A stretch of 64,000 bases of DNA from an uncultured Methanoregula sp. Lineage in GTDB: Archaea > Halobacteriota > Methanomicrobia > Methanomicrobiales > Methanospirillaceae. Both the position numbers and the translations under genes were made by a program. Under the pieces are notes generated by a model that worked only from the letters and a program-made list of their open reading frames with translations, was not told the origin of the DNA and made no database searches. Below are positions 35,050 to 43,067 of the stretch, piece by piece; the first letter of the stretch is position 1; the number at the start of each line of letters is the position of its first letter. The stretch lies in NCBI RefSeq assembly GCF_963662735.1, contig NZ_OY759744.1, forward strand, positions 1,778,153 through 1,842,152. The letters are read 5' to 3'.

Positions 35050-35442
35050 ATGCCAAAACCCTCAGAAAAACAGACAATGCCCAGACCCGAGCCCGAGTTC
35101 CGGTACAAACAGTGCCTCATCATCCGAAATGATGTCAAGATGAGCTGCGGCAAACGCTGTGCGCAGGCAGCACACGCTTCCATCGGCGCCTATAATGGTG
35201 CAGACAAAACCCTTGCAAAAGCCTGGATGTCAGAAGGTCAGAAGAAAGTCGTCCTCAAGGCAAACGATGAGCGGACCCTCTTCGAACTCAAGGTGATAGC
35301 CGAACGCGCCGGCATCTCCACGTCCCTGATCCAGGATGCCGGTATGACCGAGATCCCGCCCGGCACTATCACGGCCCTTGGCATCGGCCCGGCAAAGTCC
35401 GAGGATCTCGACAAGATCACCGGGTCCCTCACGCTCTTATGA
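35050..35442 (+). CDS. pth2: peptidyl-tRNA hydrolase, archaeal Pth2 type
   Basis: A 130-residue enzyme that releases tRNA from stalled peptidyl-tRNA. The family signature is clear: YKQCLIIRNDVKMSCGKRCA, QAAHASIGAY, KVVLKANDERTLFEL, AGISTSLIQDAGMTEIPPGT and TALGIGPAKSEDLDKITGSL. ATG at 35050 gives about 20 residues before the usual start of the domain; the internal ATG at 35077 is possible. The stop overlaps the truD start (ATGATG), so the two are coupled. Pth2 and TruD next to each other is a common archaeal pairing. Confidence 0.95.
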   Translation: MPKPSEKQTMPRPEPEFRYKQCLIIRNDVKMSCGKRCAQAAHASIGAYNGADKTLAKAWMSEGQKKVVLKANDERTLFELKVIAERAGISTSLIQDAGMTEIPPGTITALGIGPAKSEDLDKITGSLTLL

Positions 35443-36716
35443 TGCAGAGCACGTATCCTCTCGAACGCGATCTCGGCATGCGGTATTATGCCAGCAACGA
35501 AGCCGGAATCGGAGGAAAACTCCGGTCGGTACCGGAGGATTTCATTGTCGGGGAAATTCCTCCTGAACCAAAAGGGGGAAGCGGTGGGCCGTACCTGATC
35601 TGCAACCTCACGAAAACCAACTGGGAGCTCCAGCACGCCGTAAAAGAGATCGCAAAACGGCTCGCAATCAGCCACCGCCGGATCGGCTGGGCCGGTACCA
35701 AGGATCGCAACGCGATCACCACACAGCGGATCTCCATTTACGATGTGACTGCTGAGCAGGTGGCCGCAGTCCGGCTCAAGGATCTTGTGCTCGAGCCCAT
35801 CGGCACTTCGAACGAGACCCTGCTGCTCGGCGCTCTCCTGGGCAACCGGTTCGATATCCTGATCCGGGATACGGAATCGCCGGATATCGCCAGCCAGGTC
35901 AAAAGTATCACACAGACTGCCAGCGAGGGAATCCCGAACTACTTTGGCCTCCAGCGGTTCGGGGCGCTCCGGCCGGTCACGCACCGGGTCGGGGAGTGGA
36001 TTCTCCGGGGAGATTATGAGCAGGCAGTTCTGACCTATGTTGGCATGGAATTTCCCGGCGAATCGGAAGCGACAAGGACCGTCCGCTCGGCCTTCCTGGA
36101 AACCCGCGATATAGAAACCGCCCTCCACCGGTTCCCGGTCCAGCTCTCGTTTGAGCGCTCCATGCTCCATTACCTCTGGTCCCACCCGGACGATTATGCC
36201 GGGGCCCTTAAGGAACTCCCCCCCAAGCTCCTCTCAATGTTCGTCTCCGCGTTCCAGTCGTACCTCTTCAACTGTGCGCTCAGCCAGCGGTTCGATGACG
36301 GGCACACTATGCACGACGCCCTGCCGGGCGATATGCTGATCTTTGCAAACGGCAGGACCGACACCGCAACCGCCACGAACCTCACGGCAGTTTCGATGCA
36401 CATACAACGCGGGAGGTGCGCAATTGCCCTTTTCATGCCGGGAAAAGAGATGGCGGCAGGCCAGATCGCCGATGCCACCACGCTCTCGCTCCTGGAAAAG
36501 CATCAGATTACACCGGCCGATTTCGAGCGGGCGGCAAAGTTTGTCCGGACAAAATTCGAAGGAGCTTACCGGCCCATAGCGCTCAGGACCGCGATTGAAT
36601 CATCTCTTGAAAATGGGGATAAGGACGTACGGCTGAAATTTACCCTGCCGCCCGGCCATTATGCAACTACCGTCTGCCGTGAATTCATGAAAGCGGACCC
36701 GGCAAAAATGATTTAG
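35439..36716 (+). CDS. truD: tRNA pseudouridine synthase TruD
   Basis: A 425-residue enzyme making pseudouridine 13 in tRNA. The catalytic Asp is in GWAGTKDRNAITTQ near residue 90. PNYFGLQRFGALRPVTHRVG and the TRUD insertion domain follow; the C-terminus has SAFQSYLFNCALSQR and KFTLPPGHYATTVCREFMK. Start overlaps pth2 by four bases. Its 3' end overlaps the convergent sppA gene by four bases. Length is normal for archaeal TruD. Confidence 0.95.
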   Translation: MMQSTYPLERDLGMRYYASNEAGIGGKLRSVPEDFIVGEIPPEPKGGSGGPYLICNLTKTNWELQHAVKEIAKRLAISHRRIGWAGTKDRNAITTQRISIYDVTAEQVAAVRLKDLVLEPIGTSNETLLLGALLGNRFDILIRDTESPDIASQVKSITQTASEGIPNYFGLQRFGALRPVTHRVGEWILRGDYEQAVLTYVGMEFPGESEATRTVRSAFLETRDIETALHRFPVQLSFERSMLHYLWSHPDDYAGALKELPPKLLSMFVSAFQSYLFNCALSQRFDDGHTMHDALPGDMLIFANGRTDTATATNLTAVSMHIQRGRCAIALFMPGKEMAAGQIADATTLSLLEKHQITPADFERAAKFVRTKFEGAYRPIALRTAIESSLENGDKDVRLKFTLPPGHYATTVCREFMKADPAKMI

Positions 36717-37525
36717 GCCCGGGACTTTGCCATCTTTTTTGCGCCTTCAATGGCATCGTGCAGGTTCCCGAGTTCATCAACAACATTGATTTTAATCGCG
36801 TCTGCGCCCCGGATTACCCTGCCGTCATCGATATCGGACCGGGCGATCGCCCGGTGACTGGTGACATCGCCGATGAAATTCTCAAAACTGTCGTCCACGA
36901 TCTTCTGGGCGTACTTCTCTTCATCGGTGGTTAACGGGCGGGACGTGCTCCCCATGTCCTTCTTGCTGCCGGACTTGATGACACTGATATTATAGCCCTC
37001 GTTATTCATCCAGCGGCTGATATCGGAGAACTTCCAGATAACACCGACACCTGCCGTGAAGGTATCGGGATTTGCGTAAATCCTGTCAGCGTGGGAGCTC
37101 ACGTAATACGCAGCCGAAGTTGCCATGTCTCCCATGGAGACAACAACCGGCTTTTTGGTTTTTGCATATTCCAGGTCACCGATGATCTCCTGGGCTGCGG
37201 CCGGTGTTCCCCCCGGGCTGTCCACCCGCAGCACGATGGCTTCCACCATCGGGTCGTCCGCTGCAGCGCGCAGTTCCCGGCCGACAACTTCGCTGCCAAT
37301 CGAATCGCCGTTGGCAACCTCACCGGTTACCATGGCACCTTCCATCCGTACTACGGTTACGCCTCTTGTATCATCGTGCGTGAGGTAATACGTGGAAAAA
37401 ACAAAACAGGCCACGATGAAAAGGCCGGCAATTATGAGAAGAAACCATTTCAGCCCGGACCGGGATTTCGGCTGGCCGGGCTGCTGGCCGATAAGTGGCC
37501 ACTGCACGCCATCATTCCCGCTCAT
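36713..37525 (-). CDS. sppA: signal peptide peptidase SppA, short type
   Basis: A 270-residue membrane-bound serine protease of the S49 family that clears signal peptides. One N-terminal membrane segment (LKWFLLIIAGLFIVACFVFS) anchors it. The catalytic Ser is in SMGDMATSAAYYVSS and the Lys base in VIKSGSKKDMGS; VLRVDSPGGTPAAAQEI gives the oxyanion region. The N-terminal Pro/Gln-rich stretch is cytoplasmic. TAATG overlap with the upstream reductase gene means the two are cotranscribed, though no functional link is known. Confidence 0.92.
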   Translation of the reverse strand: MSGNDGVQWPLIGQQPGQPKSRSGLKWFLLIIAGLFIVACFVFSTYYLTHDDTRGVTVVRMEGAMVTGEVANGDSIGSEVVGRELRAAADDPMVEAIVLRVDSPGGTPAAAQEIIGDLEYAKTKKPVVVSMGDMATSAAYYVSSHADRIYANPDTFTAGVGVIWKFSDISRWMNNEGYNISVIKSGSKKDMGSTSRPLTTDEEKYAQKIVDDSFENFIGDVTSHRAIARSDIDDGRVIRGADAIKINVVDELGNLHDAIEGAKKMAKSRA

Positions 37526-38214
37526 TATGGGACCTCATGGTAGAGGACATCGAATTCCGAGACAAGGTTGCTGCCGCACATGTAATATTTTTTCAGGTTC
37601 AGCCGGATCATCTCGTCCTCGGAATTGATGTGCATGCCGCCAACGAGCGATGGTGTATCGGAACCGCCAACAATGAACGGCAGGTGGATGAGCCGGATCT
37701 CGTCCACGAGCCGGTCGTGCAGCATGTGCCAGTTGAGGGTAGGCCCGCCTTCGATCATCAGCTTGTTCACGCCGAATTTTTCCCTGAGGATCTTGAGGAG
37801 CAGCGGGAGTTCGACCCGTGTTTTCCCGGCAACGATCACGTGGGCACCTTTCTTTTTGATTGCCTCGATGCGATCTTCCGGTGCGGCTTCAGAAACCGCT
37901 ATTGCAGTTGGTGCATCGGGCCCGAGCACGTTTGCGTCGAGCGGAATATCTGCCATGCTGCACGGGATTACCCGGAGCGGGCTTTTTCCCTGGACATAGC
38001 GGACCGTAAGGAATGAATTGTCGATCCGGATCGTGTTGGCGCCGACCATGATGGCATCGTATTCCGCACGGGTATTGTGCAGCAGGAGCTCGGTCTCGTG
38101 AGCCATGTATTTCATCAGGATCTTTGAAGAGGCTCCCTTTTTCAGGGTGAGTTTGCCGTCTGCGGTGATCTCTGACATCATCAGCACATGAGGACGGTCT
38201 GTTTTTGTTGTCAT
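37525..38214 (-). CDS. 2,5-diamino-6-ribosylaminopyrimidinone 5'-phosphate reductase (RibD C-terminal type)
   Basis: A 229-residue reductase of archaeal riboflavin and F420 precursor biosynthesis. It reduces the ribosyl chain to ribityl with NADPH. Family marks: RPHVLMMSEITADGKLTLKK, AEYDAIMVGANTIRIDNSFL, LMIEGGPTLNWHMLHDRLVD, and LIHLPFIVGGSDTPSLVGG. I chose ATG 38214 over an in-frame GTG two codons earlier. Its stop overlaps the sppA start (TAATG). Together with F420-dependent enzymes here, a role in flavin/deazaflavin supply fits. Confidence 0.9.
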   Translation of the reverse strand: MTTKTDRPHVLMMSEITADGKLTLKKGASSKILMKYMAHETELLLHNTRAEYDAIMVGANTIRIDNSFLTVRYVQGKSPLRVIPCSMADIPLDANVLGPDAPTAIAVSEAAPEDRIEAIKKKGAHVIVAGKTRVELPLLLKILREKFGVNKLMIEGGPTLNWHMLHDRLVDEIRLIHLPFIVGGSDTPSLVGGMHINSEDEMIRLNLKKYYMCGSNLVSEFDVLYHEVP

Positions 38215-38248
38215 TGCCACTCTACTCTCCGGTTACATTTGGTGCCGT

Positions 38249-38258
38249 GTATAAATAA
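38249..38258 (+). promoter_or_regulatory. TATA box for the CDP-alcohol phosphatidyltransferase gene
   Basis: tataaataaa, a near-consensus archaeal TATA element. It predicts transcription from about 38280, which rules out longer readings of the downstream frame and supports a start at 38320 or later. Confidence 0.55.
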
Positions 38259-38319
38259 AGTGATGATAGCGGAAGTACACTATATCATCCTCCAAGGTCG
38301 GATAGAAGGGCAACTATTA

Positions 38320-38979
38320 ATGGTTCGCGTACCCATGAAATACGTTATGAACATTACTGCCCTCCGGCCCAGGTTCATGAAATACCTTGAGCCGGTCGCA
38401 GACCTCTTCGTCCGGCTGAAGATCACGCCCAACCAGATCTCGCTCCTTGCCCTGGTTGCCGGTATCGCGTGTGCGTACCTGTTCTTCCAGCGCCAGTTTG
38501 TCGCCGGGGCCATCCTGCTTCTTGTATCCGCCATTTTTGATCTGGTGGATGGCAGTGTTGCCCGCAAGACCGGCGCCCATACCAATTTCGGGGCGGTCTT
38601 TGACTGGATTGTCGATAAGTACGTGGATGGTCTTGCCCTCCTGGGTGTCGGCCTTGCCGGTATCCCGATAGTCAGCCGGTTTTTTGGGTTGCCTCCTGTT
38701 GCGGATTTTGCGGTAGTTGCCTTTGCGATCATCGGTTCCCTGATGAACACGTTCATCAAGCCGGTTGTTTACGCCGAGATCGGGTATAAGGAGAAAGTGG
38801 AAGGAAAGATTGACGACCCGCTCGAAGGTGTCGGTTTCTTTGGCAGGCCCGAGACGTTTCTGGTACTGATTCTTGGCGGCATCAGTGGTTTTATCTGGGC
38901 GTCCGTCATCATCATCGCCGTCTGCACGAACCTCTCTGCAATCCAGCGGATTATTTACCTTTACCGGACGCTTGCCTGA
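38320..38979 (+). CDS. CDP-alcohol phosphatidyltransferase (archaetidylinositol phosphate synthase-like)
   Basis: About 219 residues. The signature D-x2-D-G-x2-A-R-x8-G-x3-D-x3-D is complete in DLVDGSVARKTGAHTNFGAV followed by FDWIVDKYVD. Six hydrophobic segments surround it. The enzyme moves a polar head group onto CDP-archaeol in the membrane; the archaeal archaetidylinositol phosphate synthase branch fits best (RFMKYLEPVADLFVRLKITP at the N-terminus), but the head group cannot be read from sequence alone. Start is uncertain among ATGs at 38320, 38335 and 38347; the upstream TATA box excludes earlier ones. Confidence 0.85.
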   Translation: MVRVPMKYVMNITALRPRFMKYLEPVADLFVRLKITPNQISLLALVAGIACAYLFFQRQFVAGAILLLVSAIFDLVDGSVARKTGAHTNFGAVFDWIVDKYVDGLALLGVGLAGIPIVSRFFGLPPVADFAVVAFAIIGSLMNTFIKPVVYAEIGYKEKVEGKIDDPLEGVGFFGRPETFLVLILGGISGFIWASVIIIAVCTNLSAIQRIIYLYRTLA

Positions 38980-39221
38980 TCCTGCCTGCCCGGTGCACAA
39001 CCTTTTTCTCTGCTTCCCCCGCTCCCCCAATTTATGATAATTCAATCATGACCATTTTTTCTGGCCGGTACGGCCCCGTGTTTTACTACCGTGAGATGTG
39101 GACCGTGACCTTCCGGGATAAGTTCCCTCAAACCGGAAATCCTGCAGGAATAAAAATCTCGCGGGGTACAGGAGAAAAAACCCGTTTCGTTCACGCCCGT
39201 GCGACCCGCTTCACCCGGGGA

Positions 39222-40046
39222 TTATGGTTTCTTATTGAACGCTTTCCTGACCTCGCCGTAGTATAGCTGGTAGACTTCGTCGGCGAATTGCCCCAGGCTG
39301 GGGATGAGACGGAACAGGCCGTAGGCAATAAAGACGAGGACGATGAGGGCGGTGAGTTCGGCAATCACGTTGTGGGCCCAGAAGAAACTTTCATATCCCA
39401 TCTCCCCGTTGCCTGCAATGTCCGGGTAATAGGGGAACCATTGATCCGTGTAGGCCATGATGACAAAGACATTCCGGAGCAGGTTGAGGAAATAGATTGT
39501 CGGGGCGATAAGGAGGAATGCGAGTACCTTCTGGCGCACTGTTGTCGGGACTGCCGCTGCTACACCGAGGAGGATCGCGATGCTCTGGATGCCCGTGCAA
39601 CCCAGAATGATCTCGACCCGGTAGCTGTTGTGCATGATGATATTCCAGCTGTCCATGGTTACCGGGAACTGGATAAGGTCGAGGATCCAGACGATCTGGC
39701 TTACCACAAGGGCAATGAGCCCGTTGCCCAGGGCTGCAAACAGGGGGACCTGGTCGAACCCGAAGGGGGCGTAAATGAGGAAGGCGACCGCGGCAGCCCG
39801 GGAAAGGCTGATGGCCCGGGTGTCTTCGGCAAGGAGATATTTTATTGTTATAACAAGGAACGGAACCGAGAGTGCGGCGATGATCGGGTACATGAAGTTG
39901 TTTTCGGAAAAAAAAGATGGCAGCGCGGCAAAGAGGGTCAGGACAATAAAGATCCAGCCTATGCAGGCCGCATATTTCCTGTGACGACCGGGTACGAGGA
40001 ACGCGAGAAATCCAATACAGGATATCAGGATCAGGTACTCGATCAT
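39222..40046 (-). CDS. archaeosortase / exosortase family transpeptidase
   Basis: A 274-residue membrane protein with about eight helices. The three catalytic residues of the family are visible: Cys in EIILGCTGIQSIAI, Arg in YFLNLLRNVFVIMAY and His in SFFWAHNVIAELTAL. Archaeosortases process surface proteins with a C-terminal PGF-CTERM or related signal and link them to lipid. Spacing matches the ArtA branch. No target protein with such a tail is in this window. ATG 40046 was preferred over a GTG five codons upstream; both are possible. Confidence 0.85.
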   Translation of the reverse strand: MIEYLILISCIGFLAFLVPGRHRKYAACIGWIFIVLTLFAALPSFFSENNFMYPIIAALSVPFLVITIKYLLAEDTRAISLSRAAAVAFLIYAPFGFDQVPLFAALGNGLIALVVSQIVWILDLIQFPVTMDSWNIIMHNSYRVEIILGCTGIQSIAILLGVAAAVPTTVRQKVLAFLLIAPTIYFLNLLRNVFVIMAYTDQWFPYYPDIAGNGEMGYESFFWAHNVIAELTALIVLVFIAYGLFRLIPSLGQFADEVYQLYYGEVRKAFNKKP

Positions 40047-40208
40047 TATAGAATTATCCACGCAATACCAAAAAAAGGATTCTGAAGAGACAATCCTGTC
40101 AACCGCCGTTCAGGGAAAAAACCGGGCACGTGCAGTTTCTTCCTGACGGAAAAAACGGGCCTGCGCCGACACGAGGCTTAATCTTCTAGCATCACGCATA
40201 GTATACCG

Positions 40209-40523
40209 ATGTTCTGTCCTGAATGCAAGAGTCTCCTCATGTCTTCTGCGGGTCAGCTTAAGTGCCGGAAATGCGGGTATATCCGCAAGATTGAAGGCAC
40301 TGACCAGATGAAGAAGACGGTGGACCGCAAAGAAAACGAGATAACCATTGTAGAGGAGGATGGAGAGAGCATAAAAACCATGCCCACCATCCAGATCCGG
40401 TGTCCCAAGTGCGATAACAATCTCGCAATCTGGTGGCTCCGCCAGCTGCGTGCGGCTGATGAGAGCGAAGTGCGGTTCTTCCGCTGCACGGAATGCGGCC
40501 ACACCTGGCGGCAATACGATTAA
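40209..40523 (+). CDS. tfs: transcription factor S (TFS, TFIIS/RPB9-like)
   Basis: A 104-residue archaeal transcription cleavage factor. Two zinc ribbons: MFCPECKSLL with LKCRKCGYIRK at the N-terminus, and IRCPKCDNNLAIWW with FFRCTECGHTWRQYD at the C-terminus. The acidic catalytic loop RAADESEVRFF carries the Asp-Glu pair that reaches the polymerase active site to stimulate RNA cleavage. Length and layout are typical. An oligo-T run follows the stop. Confidence 0.95.
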   Translation: MFCPECKSLLMSSAGQLKCRKCGYIRKIEGTDQMKKTVDRKENEITIVEEDGESIKTMPTIQIRCPKCDNNLAIWWLRQLRAADESEVRFFRCTECGHTWRQYD

Positions 40524-40532
40524 TTTTTTTAT
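40524..40532 (+). terminator. oligo-T terminator after tfs
   Basis: Seven T directly after the stop codon, followed by atatccc. A typical archaeal intrinsic termination signal. Confidence 0.45.
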
Positions 40533-40734
40533 ATCCCTTGTTTTACGGTTTGATCCGGTGAAGCCGGAACAGTTGTAGAATCGTGTAGGATCGGATTCTG
40601 AACCGTTGCCGGGATCCCGGCCCGGAAGCACGAATGCCAGTGTTCCAGAAAACCGGTTGTGACTCCTGCAAACATTTGTTAATCGTGTTGTGTCCCGTGT
40701 GCTGGTCGGAACTATCGGAAAATAAAAAAAGGTA

Positions 40735-42798
40735 TTACAGCAGGCCCGGCGCTTTGACCCGGAACTTCTGCCAGAGCACGCGTCCCACGACACGGTAGGT
40801 GTAGTCCAGTTCATCGAAACTGGGAATATCGTGCTCTTTCAACATCTCCCTGCCCGAGTTCATCGAGTCCCCGCCAAGCAGGGTTGCCACGAGCCGGTTC
40901 TGGGTCATGCCCGAGAACTTGAGGATCTGTTTTGCGATCTGTTCTGAAGTGAGGACAAGGTTCGGGAATGTGATGATGAATGCGATGTCCCAGAGATCTT
41001 CGTGTTTTGCCAGCACCTCGAATGTCTTCTCAAACCTTTTCTCGGTCGCATCGCCAATCAGGTCAATTGGGTTGCCCTTGTTCCAGAATTCAGGGAGGAA
41101 CTCGTTCATCTCCTCGATGACACTCGGGGGGAGGTCGACGATCTCGACACCATACCGCTCTGCGTAATCGGAGGAAAGCACGGCATACCCGCCGGCGTTC
41201 GTGATTACGACCGCCCGCTTGCCCCTCGGGTACCTTTTCGGGTGGGCGAGCATCTGGGCTGCGAGGAATGCACCGGTCAGGGTGTGAACAGCGATGACAC
41301 CGGATTTCCGGAACGCTTCCATGTACACATCGTAGGAGCCGGAGAGGGAGCCCGTGTGCGACGACGCGGCGGCCTGGCCCCTTCGGGACGATCCCGCCTT
41401 GATCGCAATGACCGGTTTGACCTTCGCCACTTCAGAGACCACTTCCATGAACCCTTTGCCGTCCGTGATCTGCTCGATGTAAAGGATGATCGCCTTGGTC
41501 TTCTCGTCCTTGCCTGCGTACCGGATATAATCGAGGAAGTCGAGGTCTGACTGGTTACCGACCGAGATGACGTTCGAAAACCCGATGTTCTTGGCAAGAC
41601 TCCAGTCAACGACCGTGTTGATGATGGCGCCGCTCTGGGAGATGAACGCGATATTGCCCGGCCTTGGCGACTGGTGGACGTACGTTGTGTCGATGCCCTT
41701 TGGTGGGATGATGATACCGAGGCAGTTCGGTCCGATGATGCGGGTGCCATGGCCCTTCGCGATGGCAAGGACGCGGTCCTCCAGCACCTTGCCGCCTTCG
41801 CCCATCTCCTTGAAACCCGCCGTAATAATGACGACCATAGGCACGCCTTTTGCCCCGCACTCTTCAATAACTGAAGGTACCTGGTTGGCGGGAACGGTGA
41901 TAACCGCGAGGTCGACCGGCGCCGGGATTGCTGTGATCGTCTTGTATGCCTTGAGTCCCTGGATCTCACTCCGCTTGTTGTTAACCGGGTAGAGTTGTCC
42001 GGGGAAGTGGAGGAGGTTGTGCATGACTGCATACCCCATCTTGGACGAATCCTGCGAAGCACCGATGACCGCGATCGAACGCGGGTTGAAATATTCCATC
42101 GGGACCGGTGCCCGCACTACCTTCTCAATTATCTTTATGTCGTCATCGACAATGATGCGGGCATCGACAGCACAGGCACCTTTCTCGTATAACCGGATCG
42201 GGTTGATATCGAACTCGACGACCTGCACATTCTCTTCGAAGAACTTGGCTACGTTGGTGATGAGCCGGACCAGCTCTTCCTCGTCACGGGGCTTGGAACC
42301 GCGGTACCCGGCAATGAGTGGGTATGCATTGATCTCCTTGATCATCTGGCGGATCTCTTCTTCCGAGATCGGCAGGATGCGGAGCGTCACATCCTTCATG
42401 AGCTCGACCATGGTCCCGCCCATACCGAATGTGATGACCTTGCCAAATGCCGGGTCGGTCCTGCCGCCGATAATCAGTTCGAGACCGGGCTCTGCCTGCT
42501 GCTCGACAATTACGCCTTCGATGTGGGCGTCCGGGTTGTAGGCTTTTGCCCCGTCAAGAATCTTGGTAAATGCGCCGAGAGCTGCTTTCCTGCTCCCGAT
42601 ACCGACAATCACACCGCCCGCATCGCTCTTGTGTACGATCTGGGGCGAAATGATCTTCATGACCACCGGGCATCCCATGCGTTCGGCAGCGTGTGCTGCG
42701 TCCTCGCCACTTTTTACGATCTGGTACTCGGGTACCGGCAGATCGTATTTTCTGAGCATATCATATCCTTCTGCTTCACTCAACATTTTCTGGGTCAC
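40735..42798 (-). CDS. acd: acetyl-CoA synthetase, ADP-forming, fused beta-alpha subunits
   Basis: A 687-residue enzyme interconverting acyl-CoA + ADP + Pi with the acid + ATP + CoA. The N-terminal 220 residues form the ATP-grasp beta part (GCPVVMKIISPQIVHKSDAG, GMGGTMVELMKDV). Next is the CoA-binding domain (SIAVIGASQDSSKMGYAV) and the succinyl-CoA ligase-like domains (ITAGFKEMGEGGKVLEDR, FISQSGAI). The phosphohistidine is in AASSHTGSLSGSYDV. The order beta then alpha is the reverse of the Pyrococcus two-subunit form. GTG 42798 is the start because gaggtga lies four bases upstream. It is divergent from an AMP-forming acetyl-CoA synthetase; direction in vivo may be ATP-forming or acetate-activating. 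Confidence 0.9.
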   Translation of the reverse strand: MTQKMLSEAEGYDMLRKYDLPVPEYQIVKSGEDAAHAAERMGCPVVMKIISPQIVHKSDAGGVIVGIGSRKAALGAFTKILDGAKAYNPDAHIEGVIVEQQAEPGLELIIGGRTDPAFGKVITFGMGGTMVELMKDVTLRILPISEEEIRQMIKEINAYPLIAGYRGSKPRDEEELVRLITNVAKFFEENVQVVEFDINPIRLYEKGACAVDARIIVDDDIKIIEKVVRAPVPMEYFNPRSIAVIGASQDSSKMGYAVMHNLLHFPGQLYPVNNKRSEIQGLKAYKTITAIPAPVDLAVITVPANQVPSVIEECGAKGVPMVVIITAGFKEMGEGGKVLEDRVLAIAKGHGTRIIGPNCLGIIIPPKGIDTTYVHQSPRPGNIAFISQSGAIINTVVDWSLAKNIGFSNVISVGNQSDLDFLDYIRYAGKDEKTKAIILYIEQITDGKGFMEVVSEVAKVKPVIAIKAGSSRRGQAAASSHTGSLSGSYDVYMEAFRKSGVIAVHTLTGAFLAAQMLAHPKRYPRGKRAVVITNAGGYAVLSSDYAERYGVEIVDLPPSVIEEMNEFLPEFWNKGNPIDLIGDATEKRFEKTFEVLAKHEDLWDIAFIITFPNLVLTSEQIAKQILKFSGMTQNRLVATLLGGDSMNSGREMLKEHDIPSFDELDYTYRVVGRVLWQKFRVKAPGLL

Positions 42799-43031
42799 TT
42801 ATTCACCTCGATTCTGGTCTTTTGTTTTCCTGGGGAAAACGGGTTGTAGTGTTGTGAGCATGCGTGCAGAAGGGTTTCTTCGTGAACAAAACTCTTGCCC
42901 GCACAGTGGTTTTTTTTTAAAAATTTGATACGGCACAATTTAAACATTCTGCAATTGTCGAATTCCGCTTCGGCATCAAACGGTGGCTGAAACGGGCGAA
43001 TTTTGGCATTCAGACTAAAAGATTAAGTTAA

Positions 43032-43049
43032 ATTATCATTATTGATAAT
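43032..43049. promoter_or_regulatory. inverted repeat in the acs promoter
   Basis: Arms attatca (43032-43038) and tgataat (43043-43049) with a four-base spacer, perfect complements. It overlaps the AT-rich gttaaattat that is the likely TATA region and lies about 20 bases before the acs start codon. A repressor site is plausible; no regulator gene is adjacent. Confidence 0.45.
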
Positions 43050-43067
43050 GTAGATTAGGAGCACTCT